In this document: one piece after another, positions 55,720-64,000 of the stretch
Position numbering within the stretch: the stretch's first letter is position 1
Layout: every line of letters starts with the position of its first letter
Assembly (NCBI GenBank): GCA_903939515.1
Contig: CAJAHH010000077.1
Coordinates: forward strand, 1-64,000
Length of the DNA: 64,000 nucleotides
Direction of reading: 5' to 3'
Origin: an uncultured Verrucomicrobiota bacterium
GTDB lineage: Bacteria; Verrucomicrobiota; Verrucomicrobiia; Limisphaerales; UBA9464
The notes under the pieces: model-generated
Databases searched by the model: none
What the model saw: only the letters and a program-made list of their open reading frames with translations
Told to the model about the DNA's origin: nothing
Position numbers and translations under genes: made by a program

Positions 55720-58700
55720 ATGGCCATCCACATTGCCCTCCACCACCTCACCCATTACCGCTACGAGAAGCCAGTCTCGCATGGGTCCCACGTCATCCGG
55801 TTGCGTCCAGCCCCACACAGCCAGACCCGCATCTTGAGCCATTCGTTGCGCATCAACGGGGGTGTTCATTTCATCCACTGGCAGCAAGACCCGTTCTCGA
55901 ACTGGAACGCCCGGCTGACCTTCCCGGACCCTATGTCTGAGCTGCGGATTGAGGTCGACCTCGTGGCCGAGATGTCGGTACTCAACCCGTTTGACTTTTT
56001 CCTCGAGCCCGATGCGAGCGGGTTTCCCTTCGACTACGAGCCGACGCTCGCTCAGAATCTCGAACCCTTCCTCAAAGTCACGCCCCCCGACGGACCAATC
56101 CTCGAATTTCTCCACCTCCTGTGTCGCGACTTGCTGGGCGCCGGTGGCTGGCCGCATTCCGGGACGAGCGGAAAACAAATTCCGACCGTGGACTTCGTCG
56201 TCGGGCTCAACCGTCGCGTGCAGGAGGCCGTAAAGTACCTCATCCGCCTTGAGCCCGGGGTCCAGTCACCCGCAGAGACGCTTCGTCTAGGCACCGGATC
56301 TTGCCGCGACTCGGCTTGGCTGCTCGTCCATTTGATGCGTCACCTGGGCTTGGCTGCGCGGTTCGTCAGCGGCTACCTCATCCAGCTGACCCACGACATT
56401 AAGGCGCTGGATGGTCCATCAGGTACGGAGAATGATTTCACCGACCTGCACGCTTGGTGCGAGGTTTACCTTCCCGGAGCGGGATGGATCGGACTCGACC
56501 CCACCTCCGGGATGCTGGCCGGCGAAGGTCACATCCCCCTGTCCTGCACCCCCGAACCCGGCTCGGCGGCTCCGGTTACCGGGGCCGTCGACCCCTGCAA
56601 ATCCGAGTTCGTGCACGAGATGCGGGTCACCCGGATCCACGAGAGCTCGAGGGTGACCCGACCCTACTCCGAAGAACAGTGGCAGCGGATCCTGCAAGTA
56701 GGCCAACAGGTCGATGGCGACCTCGCGGCCGGCGATGTCCGGTTGACCTTCGGCGGAGAGCCTACTTTCGTCTCCATCGACGATCCTCAGGGCCCGGAAT
56801 GGAACACGACGGCGGTGTCGGTCCGCAAACGGGAGCTCTCCGGAGATTTGCTGCGCCGACTGAAGCACCGGTTCGCCCCGGGCGCTTTGCTCCACCATGG
56901 GCTGGGGAAGTGGTATCCGGGAGAGCAGCTCCCCCGATGGGCGCTCTCGGCATTCTGGCGCAAAGACGGCGTGCCCATCTGGCGGGACGAATCGCTCATC
57001 GCCGACGAATCAAAAGACTACGGCCACGGTGCGACCGAAGCCCGGGCGCTCACCGCCGGCATCGCCCGACGCCTGGGCGTAGACGAGGACCGCATCCTAC
57101 CAGGTTTCGAAGACATCTTCTACCTCACTTGGCGGGAACACCGACTCCCGAGCAACGTCACTGCCGAGGCCTCGAGCCTCAAGAACCGCCTCGAGCGGGA
57201 GCGACTGGCTCGAATCTTCCAGCAGGGCCTCGGTTCAGTGGTTGGCTACGCCCTTCCACTTGCGGCCGACGGTCCGAGCGCTTGGCGGAGCGGCCCGTGG
57301 TTCCTGCGTGACGACGACACGCTGTGGCTAATCCCAGGCGACTCTCCGATGGGCCTGCGGCTGCCCCTGGACTCCATTCCCTGGGTCTCCGACCGCGACC
57401 ACCCGCATGTGATTGCGCCCGACCCCACCGCTCCCCAGCCACCGCTGCCCCGGGAGTTCCGGATGGCCATGGAGGCCCGGGTGGTGCGGTCAATGGAGGC
57501 CGTCGACGGCCCGGCCGGTGCGTTTTCTGAGTCCGCTGCCGGACGGCCCCAACCACAAGCCGCTGGGGACCGCCGACCCGCGCCTGGCGAGTCGGCCGAC
57601 TGGATCGTCCGGGCGGCCCTCTGCGTGGAACCGCGCCAGGGACGGCTCCATGTGTTCATGCCGCCCATGCCCTCGACCGAACGCTACCTCGATCTGGTCG
57701 CGGCCATCGAGGACACCGCCCGAAGCCTCTCGACGCCGGTGCTCATCGAGGGCGAACCGCCGCCCCGTGATGCGCGAATTGAACGGTTGTCCGTGACACC
57801 CGACCCCGGAGTGATCGAGGTGAACATCCACCCGAGCCAGAGCTGGGACGACCTGGTCGACCGCACGACGGTTCTTTACGACGAGGCCCGGAAGATGCGG
57901 TTGTGTGCCGAGAAGTTCATGGTGGACGGGCGTCACACCGGGACGGGCGGTGGAAACCACATCGTCCTCGGGGGCGACACTCCGGGCGATTCGCCCTTCC
58001 TCCGGCGCCCCGACTTATTGAGGTCGTTCCTGGCCTACTGGCAGAACCACCCGTCTCTCAGTTGGGTTTTCAGCGGCCTCTTCATCGGACCCACCAGCCA
58101 AGCCCCGCGCATCGACGAGGCCCGCCATGACGCGCTCCATGAGCTGGAGGTGGCCTTCCGCCAGGTGCCGCCGCCCGGCGCCCCGGTGCCGCCCTGGATG
58201 GTCGACCGCCTGTTCCGCAACCTCCTCATCGACTCGAGTGGTAACACCCACCGCGCCGAGTTCAGCGTCGACAAACTCTACTCGCCCGACACGTCCTCCG
58301 GCCGGCTGGGCCTCGTCGAAATGCGGGGCTTTGAAATGCCCCCGGATCCGCGCATGAGCTTGGCCCAGCAGCTTCTTATCCGGGCGCTCGTTAGCCGGTT
58401 CTGGCAAGAACCCTACTCCAACGGGCTGGTCCGCTGGGGTAGCGACTTGCACGACCGATGGATGCTGCCGCATTTCTGCCGCACCGACTTCAATGAGGTG
58501 CTGCGAGATTTGCGGGACGCCGGCTATCCGTTTGAGCCCGAGTGGTTTGATCCGCATTTCGAATTCCGCTTTCCGAGACTCGGCGACTTCGCCCAGCGGG
58601 ACATCCACGTGGAACTGCGAACGGCGCTCGAGCCCTGGCATGTCCTCGGCGAGGAACCGGCCGGCGGCAGCACCGTCCGCTACGTGGACAGTTCCCTCGA

Positions 58701-59109
58701 ACGGCTTCAGGTCTTCGCAAAGGGCATGGTCAGCAGTCGTTTCGTGTTAACGTGCAACGGCCGGCGGGTCCCCCTGCATCCGACGGGCACCCCGGGCGAT
58801 CAAGTGGGCGGGGTCCGCTACCGGGCCTGGCAGCCGGCTCAGTGTTTGCAGCCCACCATCGGCGTGCATGCGCCGCTCGTCTTCGATCTGGTGGATACCT
58901 GGAACCGCCGGTCGCTCGGTGGATGCACCTACCACGTGGCCCACCCGGGCGGACGCAATCACGAGTCTCTCCCCGTCAACGCCTACGAAGCCGAGAGCCG
59001 ACGGTTGGCGCGCTTCATGACCCACGGCCACACTCCCGGTGTCATTGAGGTCCCGCCCTCGGTGCGCCCCGAGGATTTTCCCTTCACCCTCGATCTGCGT
59101 TGCGCCTAA
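55720..59109 (+). CDS. transglutaminase-like/DUF2126 fusion protein
   Basis: An 1129-residue cytoplasmic-looking protein. The N-terminal third is a bacterial transglutaminase-type protease/ligase domain: N-domain (ALHHLTHYRYEKPVSHGSHV), catalytic Cys near 195 (GTGSCRDSAWLLVHLMRHLG), His near 244 (DLHAWCEVYLPGAGWIGLD) and Asp near 260. The remaining two thirds match DUF2126 (LRLTFGGEPTFVSIDD-like VRLTFGGEPTFVSIDDPQG, KFMVDGRHTGTGGGNHIVLG, DSSGNTHRAEFSVDKLYSP), a domain related to the COOH-NH2 ligases of the glutamine-synthetase fold. So the chain may both cut or exchange amide bonds and form new ones. It is third in the sigma-54 operon. Confidence 0.9.
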   Translation: MAIHIALHHLTHYRYEKPVSHGSHVIRLRPAPHSQTRILSHSLRINGGVHFIHWQQDPFSNWNARLTFPDPMSELRIEVDLVAEMSVLNPFDFFLEPDASGFPFDYEPTLAQNLEPFLKVTPPDGPILEFLHLLCRDLLGAGGWPHSGTSGKQIPTVDFVVGLNRRVQEAVKYLIRLEPGVQSPAETLRLGTGSCRDSAWLLVHLMRHLGLAARFVSGYLIQLTHDIKALDGPSGTENDFTDLHAWCEVYLPGAGWIGLDPTSGMLAGEGHIPLSCTPEPGSAAPVTGAVDPCKSEFVHEMRVTRIHESSRVTRPYSEEQWQRILQVGQQVDGDLAAGDVRLTFGGEPTFVSIDDPQGPEWNTTAVSVRKRELSGDLLRRLKHRFAPGALLHHGLGKWYPGEQLPRWALSAFWRKDGVPIWRDESLIADESKDYGHGATEARALTAGIARRLGVDEDRILPGFEDIFYLTWREHRLPSNVTAEASSLKNRLERERLARIFQQGLGSVVGYALPLAADGPSAWRSGPWFLRDDDTLWLIPGDSPMGLRLPLDSIPWVSDRDHPHVIAPDPTAPQPPLPREFRMAMEARVVRSMEAVDGPAGAFSESAAGRPQPQAAGDRRPAPGESADWIVRAALCVEPRQGRLHVFMPPMPSTERYLDLVAAIEDTARSLSTPVLIEGEPPPRDARIERLSVTPDPGVIEVNIHPSQSWDDLVDRTTVLYDEARKMRLCAEKFMVDGRHTGTGGGNHIVLGGDTPGDSPFLRRPDLLRSFLAYWQNHPSLSWVFSGLFIGPTSQAPRIDEARHDALHELEVAFRQVPPPGAPVPPWMVDRLFRNLLIDSSGNTHRAEFSVDKLYSPDTSSGRLGLVEMRGFEMPPDPRMSLAQQLLIRALVSRFWQEPYSNGLVRWGSDLHDRWMLPHFCRTDFNEVLRDLRDAGYPFEPEWFDPHFEFRFPRLGDFAQRDIHVELRTALEPWHVLGEEPAGGSTVRYVDSSLERLQVFAKGMVSSRFVLTCNGRRVPLHPTGTPGDQVGGVRYRAWQPAQCLQPTIGVHAPLVFDLVDTWNRRSLGGCTYHVAHPGGRNHESLPVNAYEAESRRLARFMTHGHTPGVIEVPPSVRPEDFPFTLDLRCA

Positions 59110-59176
59110 CCATTCTGGCGGCCCGCGGGACGGACTCGAACCGCGAGAAGACCCGTCGGGATAGCCCATCGACACG

Positions 59177-61723
59177 ATGCTCGAAAAACACCACGGGACC
59201 GCATTGATCGAGGCTGCCGGCCTCCGCCGGACGGCCAGCGGGATGGCGGCGCCGCATGACGAATGCTTCGGTCAAGGAGGCCTGCCGAGGCCCCAATGGA
59301 CCGGGATGATCGAGGCAATAGAGCGACTCGGTGCCGCACGACTCAACGCCCGTTGGGACGAGGGACTACGGATCATCCGTGAGCATGGGGTGACTTACAA
59401 CGTGTACGGCGATCCTCAGGGGCGCGACCGCCCCTGGTCGTTGGACCCGGTGCCTTTGATCCTATCAGCCCCGGAGTGGCGAGGCCTCGAGGCGGGCCTC
59501 ATCCAGCGATCACGGCTCTTAAATTGGGTGCTCAGGGACCTGTACCTGGGAACGCAACGACTCATCGTCGACGGGTTCATCCCACCCGAGCTTGTCTACT
59601 CCAACCCCGGCTTCCTGCGCCCCTGCCGCGGCCTGCCGGTGGCCGGCCAGGTGATGCTTCACCTCTATGGGGCGGATCTCGTCCGGTCGGCCTCGGGCCA
59701 GTGGATGACCTTCGCCGACCGGACCCAGTCCGCCAGCGGCACCGGTTACGCCCACGAGAACCGCAAGGTCGTCTCGCGGGTGCTTCCGGACGAGATTCGT
59801 GAGGTTTCCGTGCGCAGCCTCGCGCCCTTCTTCCGGAGCCTTCGATCCTTCCTCGAGACACTGGCGCCGGGCCGACGGGAGAACCCGGTGATGGTGCTCA
59901 TGACCCCGGGTCCGCTCAACGCAACCTACTTCGAGCATGCCTACCTCGCCCGCCACCTGGGTATTCCGCTAGTCGAGGGAGCCGACCTGACGGTGCGCGA
60001 CTTACGGGTCTGCCTGAAGACCCTCGAAGGCCTCCAGCCAGTCGATGTCATCCTGCGGCGGGTGGACGACAGCTTTTGCGACCCGCTGGAACTCCGGACG
60101 GAGTCCGTACTCGGTGTTCCAGGACTCGTGCAGGCGGCCCGCGCCGGCCATGTAACCATCGCCAACGCCCTGGGCTCGGGCCTGGTCGAGAGCCCAGCGT
60201 TCCTGACGTTCCTTCCAGCTCTGTGCCGCCACCTGCTCGACGAGGACCTCCTGTTGCCGTCGGTTCCCACTTGGTGGTGCGGGGAAGCCGAGGGGCTGCG
60301 ATACGTCACGAGCCATCTCGACCGGCTGGTAGTCAAACCTGCCTTCGGGCGTCGCCGGGGCCACAGCTGGTTCGGGCACCAGCTCGCCGCCGCCGATAAG
60401 ACCCACTTGCTGGAACTCATCGCCTCCCGACCCCAGGACTTCGTCGCCCAAGAGTGCGTGCTCCCCTCGTCGGCCCCAGTGTGGACCCCCGGAGGCTTCG
60501 AGCGGCGCTCGGTATTGCTCCGGGCCTATGTGGCGACTGACGGCTCCGAGCATGCCGTACTCCCCGGTGGGCTCACGCGGGTGGCGGCCTCGGTGGAAGA
60601 CCCACTGGTCTCGATGCAGGGCGGTGCCGGAAGCAAAGACACCTGGATCCTGCGCTCGGGCCAGGATGACGACGAAGAATCGGCGACGGCGATACCGGAC
60701 CATGCGTCCACCGACCGCCGTCTGACCGGGCTGCCGAGCCGGGCCGCCGACAGCCTCTTCTGGCTGGGACGCTACACCGAGCGGTTCGAGCAGTATTTGC
60801 GCGTGCTCCGCTGCGTGCTCGGGCAACTGGCTTCAGACACCTCGCCCGAGTCCTCCGATCGCGACAACAGGCTAGGACACCTGATGGCCGGAATCGGGTT
60901 CCTCCTCACGACGGATCCCGACGACGGGCCGGCAGACCTCACCGGGAGAATTCTTGACTGGATCTACCGCTTCGATGGCCCTGGTTCGATCCCCGACCTA
61001 ATGAACCGGATCCGCGAAAATGCGGCCGCCGTTCGGGACCGCTTGTCGGGCGACACCTGGCAGATTCTCGACCGACTGGTACCCCAACCCAAGGTCCCAA
61101 CGACCCGGCGCTCCATCGCTCATGCGCACGGCATGATGCAGGGCCTCATCTTGAACCTCGCGGCGTTCAACGGCCTGGCGATGGAGAACATGACCCGCGG
61201 ACCCGGATGGCGATTCCTCGACTCGGGCCGCCGCCTCGAGCGGGGGTTCTCAATGACCACCCTCATAACCGCGGCGGCGTTCGTTTCGGGATCACCGACG
61301 CCGCTGCTCGAGATGATTCTCGACATCGCCGACAGCGGCATGACCCACCGCCAGCGCTACTTTGCCCGAGCGCGTTGGCCGGAGGTGGTCGAGATGCTGG
61401 TGCGCGACGTATCGAACCCGCGGGCCCTGGCTTTTCAGTTGTCCGCTCTTAGGACCCATCTCGAGGCCCTGCAAAGCGAGTTTCGAGTGGGGGTCGATGA
61501 CCGGTGGTCAGCGCTAATCGAGGGCATCCAGGGCAGGCTGCTGTCGGCCGAATTCGCCCGCGAGATCCCGAAGCAAGAGGGGTTCGACGTGCATACGCTC
61601 ATCGCCCTGATGGAGACCTGCACTCAAGGACTGGCCGGGCTCTCCGACGACCTAACCCAGCGCTACTTCAGCCACACGCATCCTCAGGGTCCGTTAACTC
61701 ACCCGCACCCTCCCGAGGCATAG
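59177..61723 (+). CDS. fused circularly permuted ATP-grasp and alpha-E protein
   Basis: An 848-residue fusion. Residues 40-490 are circularly permuted ATP-grasp ([120 protein letters not shown]). Residues 515-830 are alpha-E (LPSRAADSLFWLGRYTERFE, GPGWRFLDSGRRLERGFSMT). It corresponds to the two separate genes at 53.1 and 54.7 kb joined in one chain, so the operon has two paralogous ligase units. The gap to the previous gene is 67 bp. The family function is predicted, not proven. Confidence 0.88.
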   Translation: MLEKHHGTALIEAAGLRRTASGMAAPHDECFGQGGLPRPQWTGMIEAIERLGAARLNARWDEGLRIIREHGVTYNVYGDPQGRDRPWSLDPVPLILSAPEWRGLEAGLIQRSRLLNWVLRDLYLGTQRLIVDGFIPPELVYSNPGFLRPCRGLPVAGQVMLHLYGADLVRSASGQWMTFADRTQSASGTGYAHENRKVVSRVLPDEIREVSVRSLAPFFRSLRSFLETLAPGRRENPVMVLMTPGPLNATYFEHAYLARHLGIPLVEGADLTVRDLRVCLKTLEGLQPVDVILRRVDDSFCDPLELRTESVLGVPGLVQAARAGHVTIANALGSGLVESPAFLTFLPALCRHLLDEDLLLPSVPTWWCGEAEGLRYVTSHLDRLVVKPAFGRRRGHSWFGHQLAAADKTHLLELIASRPQDFVAQECVLPSSAPVWTPGGFERRSVLLRAYVATDGSEHAVLPGGLTRVAASVEDPLVSMQGGAGSKDTWILRSGQDDDEESATAIPDHASTDRRLTGLPSRAADSLFWLGRYTERFEQYLRVLRCVLGQLASDTSPESSDRDNRLGHLMAGIGFLLTTDPDDGPADLTGRILDWIYRFDGPGSIPDLMNRIRENAAAVRDRLSGDTWQILDRLVPQPKVPTTRRSIAHAHGMMQGLILNLAAFNGLAMENMTRGPGWRFLDSGRRLERGFSMTTLITAAAFVSGSPTPLLEMILDIADSGMTHRQRYFARARWPEVVEMLVRDVSNPRALAFQLSALRTHLEALQSEFRVGVDDRWSALIEGIQGRLLSAEFAREIPKQEGFDVHTLIALMETCTQGLAGLSDDLTQRYFSHTHPQGPLTHPHPPEA

Positions 61724-61726
61724 CCC

Positions 61727-62722
61727 ATGCAGCACCTGCTCTACGACATCGTCCACGTCACCGAGTACGACTACCAGCGAGCCGTGTCCGTGTCTCACCA
61801 CTTGTTGCGGCTGGAGCCCCGGAGGACACCCCGGCAGCTATGCCTCAACCACGAATTCCGGATCTTCCCCGAGCCCTCGGTCGTCACCTCCCACGGCGAC
61901 TACTTCGGCAATCGAGCTCACTTCATCGCGGTTGAGCACCCGCACAGCTCGCTGTCCATCACCTCGAAGGCTCGAGTGGCTGTGTCGCCGGCCTTCCTGC
62001 CCGACACCTCCGAGACACCCGCCTGGGAGACCGTACGATCGCGGTGCCGCGTCGACCGAACCTGGGGGGCGCTTGAGGCCAACGAGTACACCCATCCCTC
62101 GCCGCTGGTGCACACCTCGCCAGAATTCGCCGACTACGCGCTGGAGTCATTCACCCGGTCACGGCCGATCTTCGAGGCCCTGTCAGACCTCATGGCGCGC
62201 CTGCAGTCCGACTTTCGGTTCGACCCCACGGCAACCACCGTCTCGACGCCCCTGGCCGACTTCCACAGGAACCGGAGGGGTGTCTGCCAAGACTTCGCCC
62301 ACTTCTTCATCGCCTGCCTAAGATCCATCGGCCTGCCGGCGCGCTACGTGAGCGGCTATCTCGAGACCGACCCGCCACCGGGCTTTTCCAAGCTACGCGG
62401 GGTCGATGCGTCGCACGCCTGGGTGTCTCTGTTCTGCCCGGGAATTGGCTGGATCGACGCCGACCCCACCAACAACTGCTACGCCTCGCTGAGGCACATT
62501 TCTATCGGCTGGGGACGTGACTACGGCGATATCTCTCCGGTCCGCGGCGTGCTCATCGGTGGCACCCAACAAATCCTCCGCGTGTCCGTCGACGTCAGTG
62601 CCCTATCACCGGAGGCCAGTGCCGATATTTCCCTGGTCACCCAAGTTTTGGCAGCCTCAGAAGCCGGCAACAACGAACCTTCTACCGGAGGCTCAAACAC
62701 GCCTGCACCGCGGAATAGCTAG
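61727..62722 (+). CDS. transglutaminase-like protein
   Basis: A 331-residue protein of the bacterial transglutaminase-like superfamily. The N-terminal beta domain starts LLYDIVHVTEYDYQRAVSVS HHLLRLEPRR (two adjoining parts). The core has Cys187 in RRGVCQDFAHFFIACLRSIG, His230 in DASHAWVSLFCPGIGWIDAD and Asp246 in DADPTNNCY. The family includes proteases and amide-bond-exchanging enzymes that are coupled with ATP-grasp/alpha-E proteins. It begins 3 bp after the stop of the fusion gene and ends the operon. No signal peptide is seen. Confidence 0.9.
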   Translation: MQHLLYDIVHVTEYDYQRAVSVSHHLLRLEPRRTPRQLCLNHEFRIFPEPSVVTSHGDYFGNRAHFIAVEHPHSSLSITSKARVAVSPAFLPDTSETPAWETVRSRCRVDRTWGALEANEYTHPSPLVHTSPEFADYALESFTRSRPIFEALSDLMARLQSDFRFDPTATTVSTPLADFHRNRRGVCQDFAHFFIACLRSIGLPARYVSGYLETDPPPGFSKLRGVDASHAWVSLFCPGIGWIDADPTNNCYASLRHISIGWGRDYGDISPVRGVLIGGTQQILRVSVDVSALSPEASADISLVTQVLAASEAGNNEPSTGGSNTPAPRNS

Positions 62723-62784
62723 GGAACAGTGCGGTCCCGGGTGATGGTTTCGATGTAAAATCCGTCCTCAACCCCAATCCTGCC

Positions 62785-63882
62785 TCACTCCTGGCCTTCA
62801 CCCTCACCGTCGCCGTCGCCGTCACCGTCGTCGAGAGGGAGGGCGTGACGCGAGGAGGGCTTGGGCCGGGACGATCGGACCCGGCGCTCCTGCTCGACGC
62901 GACCGCGATCCACCTCGACCAACTCGGCCTGGAGCTTGCGGAAGCTCTCGTAACGGCCACCCGCGAGGGCACCGGCCTCGAGCGCAGACCTCACGGCGCA
63001 TCCGGGCTCCGCGCCATGGGTGCAGTCGCGGAAGCGGCAACCCACGGCCAGTTCAGTAATGTCCGGGAACGCCGTGTCGAGACCGAGGTCGGCCGACCAC
63101 AGGTGAAACTCGCGCATGCCCGGCGTGTCGATAACCAACCCGCCCTGGGGCACCGGGATGATCTCGCGCCAGGTCGTGGCATGCCGTCCCTTGGAATCAG
63201 AATCACGCACCTCCAAGGTGGGCTGCAATGTGCCTCCCACCAGTCGATTGATCAGGCTCGACTTGCCCACGCCCGACGTTCCGATAAAAACCGCCGTCAA
63301 TCCCGGCCCAAGGATCTCCCGTAAGCGTCCGGTGCCCTTGGCCGTCTTCGCGCACACCGGCAGGACAAGCGCGCCCCCAGAGACGGCTTCGGCCTCCGAA
63401 ATCATCCGACGCGGGGCCTTGCACAAATCTAACTTATTGAGAACGAGCACCGGCCGCACACCGCCTTCGAGCACCATGACCAAGAAGCGCTCTAGCCGGC
63501 GGGCGTTGAAGGTGGAGTCCATCGCCTGCACGACAAAGGCCACGTCGATGTTGCTCACCACGATTTGCGCCCCGGTACCCCGGCCGTTGATCTTGCGGGC
63601 GATTTGCGAACGCCGCGGCAAGATGGCCTCAATGACCCCTTTGGATTCACCAGGAACCGGCCGAACCGCCACCCAATCGCCGACCTTGGGCAGGTCTTGA
63701 TCCCGCGGACAAAGGTGCCTCAAGCGGCCAGTAATAATCGCAGGACGGTCGCCGGAGGCTCCGACCACATTGTAGGAAAGCTTGTCTTCGTGGACGACCC
63801 GCGCGGGCTCAAGGCCGCCTTGGCGATGAGCGGTGAAGTCGCTTTCCCAAACCGCATCCCAACCCAATTCAGCCAAGTCCAT
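62785..63882 (-). CDS. rsgA: ribosome small-subunit GTPase RsgA
   Basis: A 365-residue circularly permuted GTPase that checks 30S subunit maturation. N-terminal OB domain (PRDQDLPKVGDWVAVRPVPG), G domain in permuted order: G4 LVLNKLDLC, G1 IGTSGVGKSSLINRL, G3 IDTPGMREF, then the zinc finger GCRFRDCTHGAEPGCAVRSA (C-x4-C-x1-H-x5-C). Length is near normal, but the C-terminus carries an extra basic-then-acidic tail ending in DGDGDGDGEGEGQE encoded by a GAC/GGT-type repeat. It is 6 bp after the stop of the probable fumarase gene, same strand. Confidence 0.95.
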   Translation of the reverse strand: MDLAELGWDAVWESDFTAHRQGGLEPARVVHEDKLSYNVVGASGDRPAIITGRLRHLCPRDQDLPKVGDWVAVRPVPGESKGVIEAILPRRSQIARKINGRGTGAQIVVSNIDVAFVVQAMDSTFNARRLERFLVMVLEGGVRPVLVLNKLDLCKAPRRMISEAEAVSGGALVLPVCAKTAKGTGRLREILGPGLTAVFIGTSGVGKSSLINRLVGGTLQPTLEVRDSDSKGRHATTWREIIPVPQGGLVIDTPGMREFHLWSADLGLDTAFPDITELAVGCRFRDCTHGAEPGCAVRSALEAGALAGGRYESFRKLQAELVEVDRGRVEQERRVRSSRPKPSSRHALPLDDGDGDGDGEGEGQE

Positions 63883-63888
63883 GCGGGT

Positions 63889-64000
63889 TCAGACCCGTTC
63901 CTGGAGGGCGGCCGCGCTGGCGGCGTACACCTCACGGTGGAGCGAACGACCGTGGGAATCCATGGTCACCACGGCGGGGAAATCACGCACCTCCAACTCC
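63889..64000 (-). CDS. C-terminal end of a probable class I fumarate hydratase (partial)
   Basis: Only 37 codons are in the window; the gene continues beyond the right edge. The end reads ELEVRDFPAVVTMDSHGRSL followed by HREVYAASAAALQERV. The E-V-x-DFPAxVxxDxxG pattern is the C-terminus of class I (iron-sulfur) fumarases and L-tartrate dehydratases. With so little sequence this is tentative. Its stop is 6 bp before rsgA, so the two may be co-transcribed. Confidence 0.45.
   Translation of the reverse strand, partial: ELEVRDFPAVVTMDSHGRSLHREVYAASAAALQERV

Overview
The window looks like a piece of a GC-rich chromosome from a member of the Verrucomicrobiota. The pointers are the DUF1592-type cytochrome protein next to a DUF1552 protein, a membrane Ser/Thr kinase with an N-terminal CxxC zinc-ribbon paired with a small sigma factor, and many overlapping short gene sets. 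The assignment is an inference from gene content; no rRNA gene is present to confirm it.

Layout. 1-3.4 kb: tail of a surface-polysaccharide region (methyltransferase, glycosyltransferase, pyruvyl transferase). 3.4-10.1 kb: a mobile-element graveyard, with two decayed ISKra4-type elements, an intact-looking IS630 element inserted in a decayed DUF4338 (DruA-like) gene, an IS-flanked methyltransferase and a frameshifted methyltransferase. 10.1-15.1 kb: an LPS/cell-surface glycan operon (MsbA-like ABC exporter and three glycosyltransferases). 15.3-25.6 kb: housekeeping genes (thrC, purL, an HNH nuclease, hisI, trpS, radC, a RbsD/FucU protein, a PhnW-like transaminase) mixed with two tandem-repeat blocks and a small inverted-repeat element. 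25.8-30.4 kb: a LivJ-type binding protein, an orphan NtrC-type regulator, a lytic transglycosylase and a YedY/sulfite-oxidase-like enzyme. 30.8-34.3 kb: a minus-strand translation operon (tRNA-Thr, tuf, tRNA-Trp, tRNA-Ser, secE, nusG, rplK) with a clear promoter upstream and a clear terminator directly after rplK. 34.5-39.1 kb: adenylate kinase, a membrane protein, hflX, glgA.

39.1-47.2 kb holds a light-related set: a fused CofG-CofH FO (deazaflavin) synthase, a cryptochrome/photolyase, and a second photolyase-like protein without the usual N-terminal antenna domain. A kinase/sigma-factor pair sits between them. 47.4-52.6 kb is a secreted-protein operon with a di-haem-type PSD1/DUF1592 protein, a DUF1552 protein and an unrecognised secreted protein. 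53.1-62.7 kb is a five-gene set of circularly permuted ATP-grasp, alpha-E and transglutaminase proteins, present as one split and one fused version, behind a near-consensus sigma-54 promoter. The window ends with rsgA and the tail of a probable class I fumarase.

The strongest leads for something new are the sigma-54-driven amidoligase/transglutaminase set, the deazaflavin-synthase and double-photolyase neighbourhood (with possible clamp-binding tails on both photolyase-like proteins), and the nested DUF4338/IS630/ISKra4 ruin.
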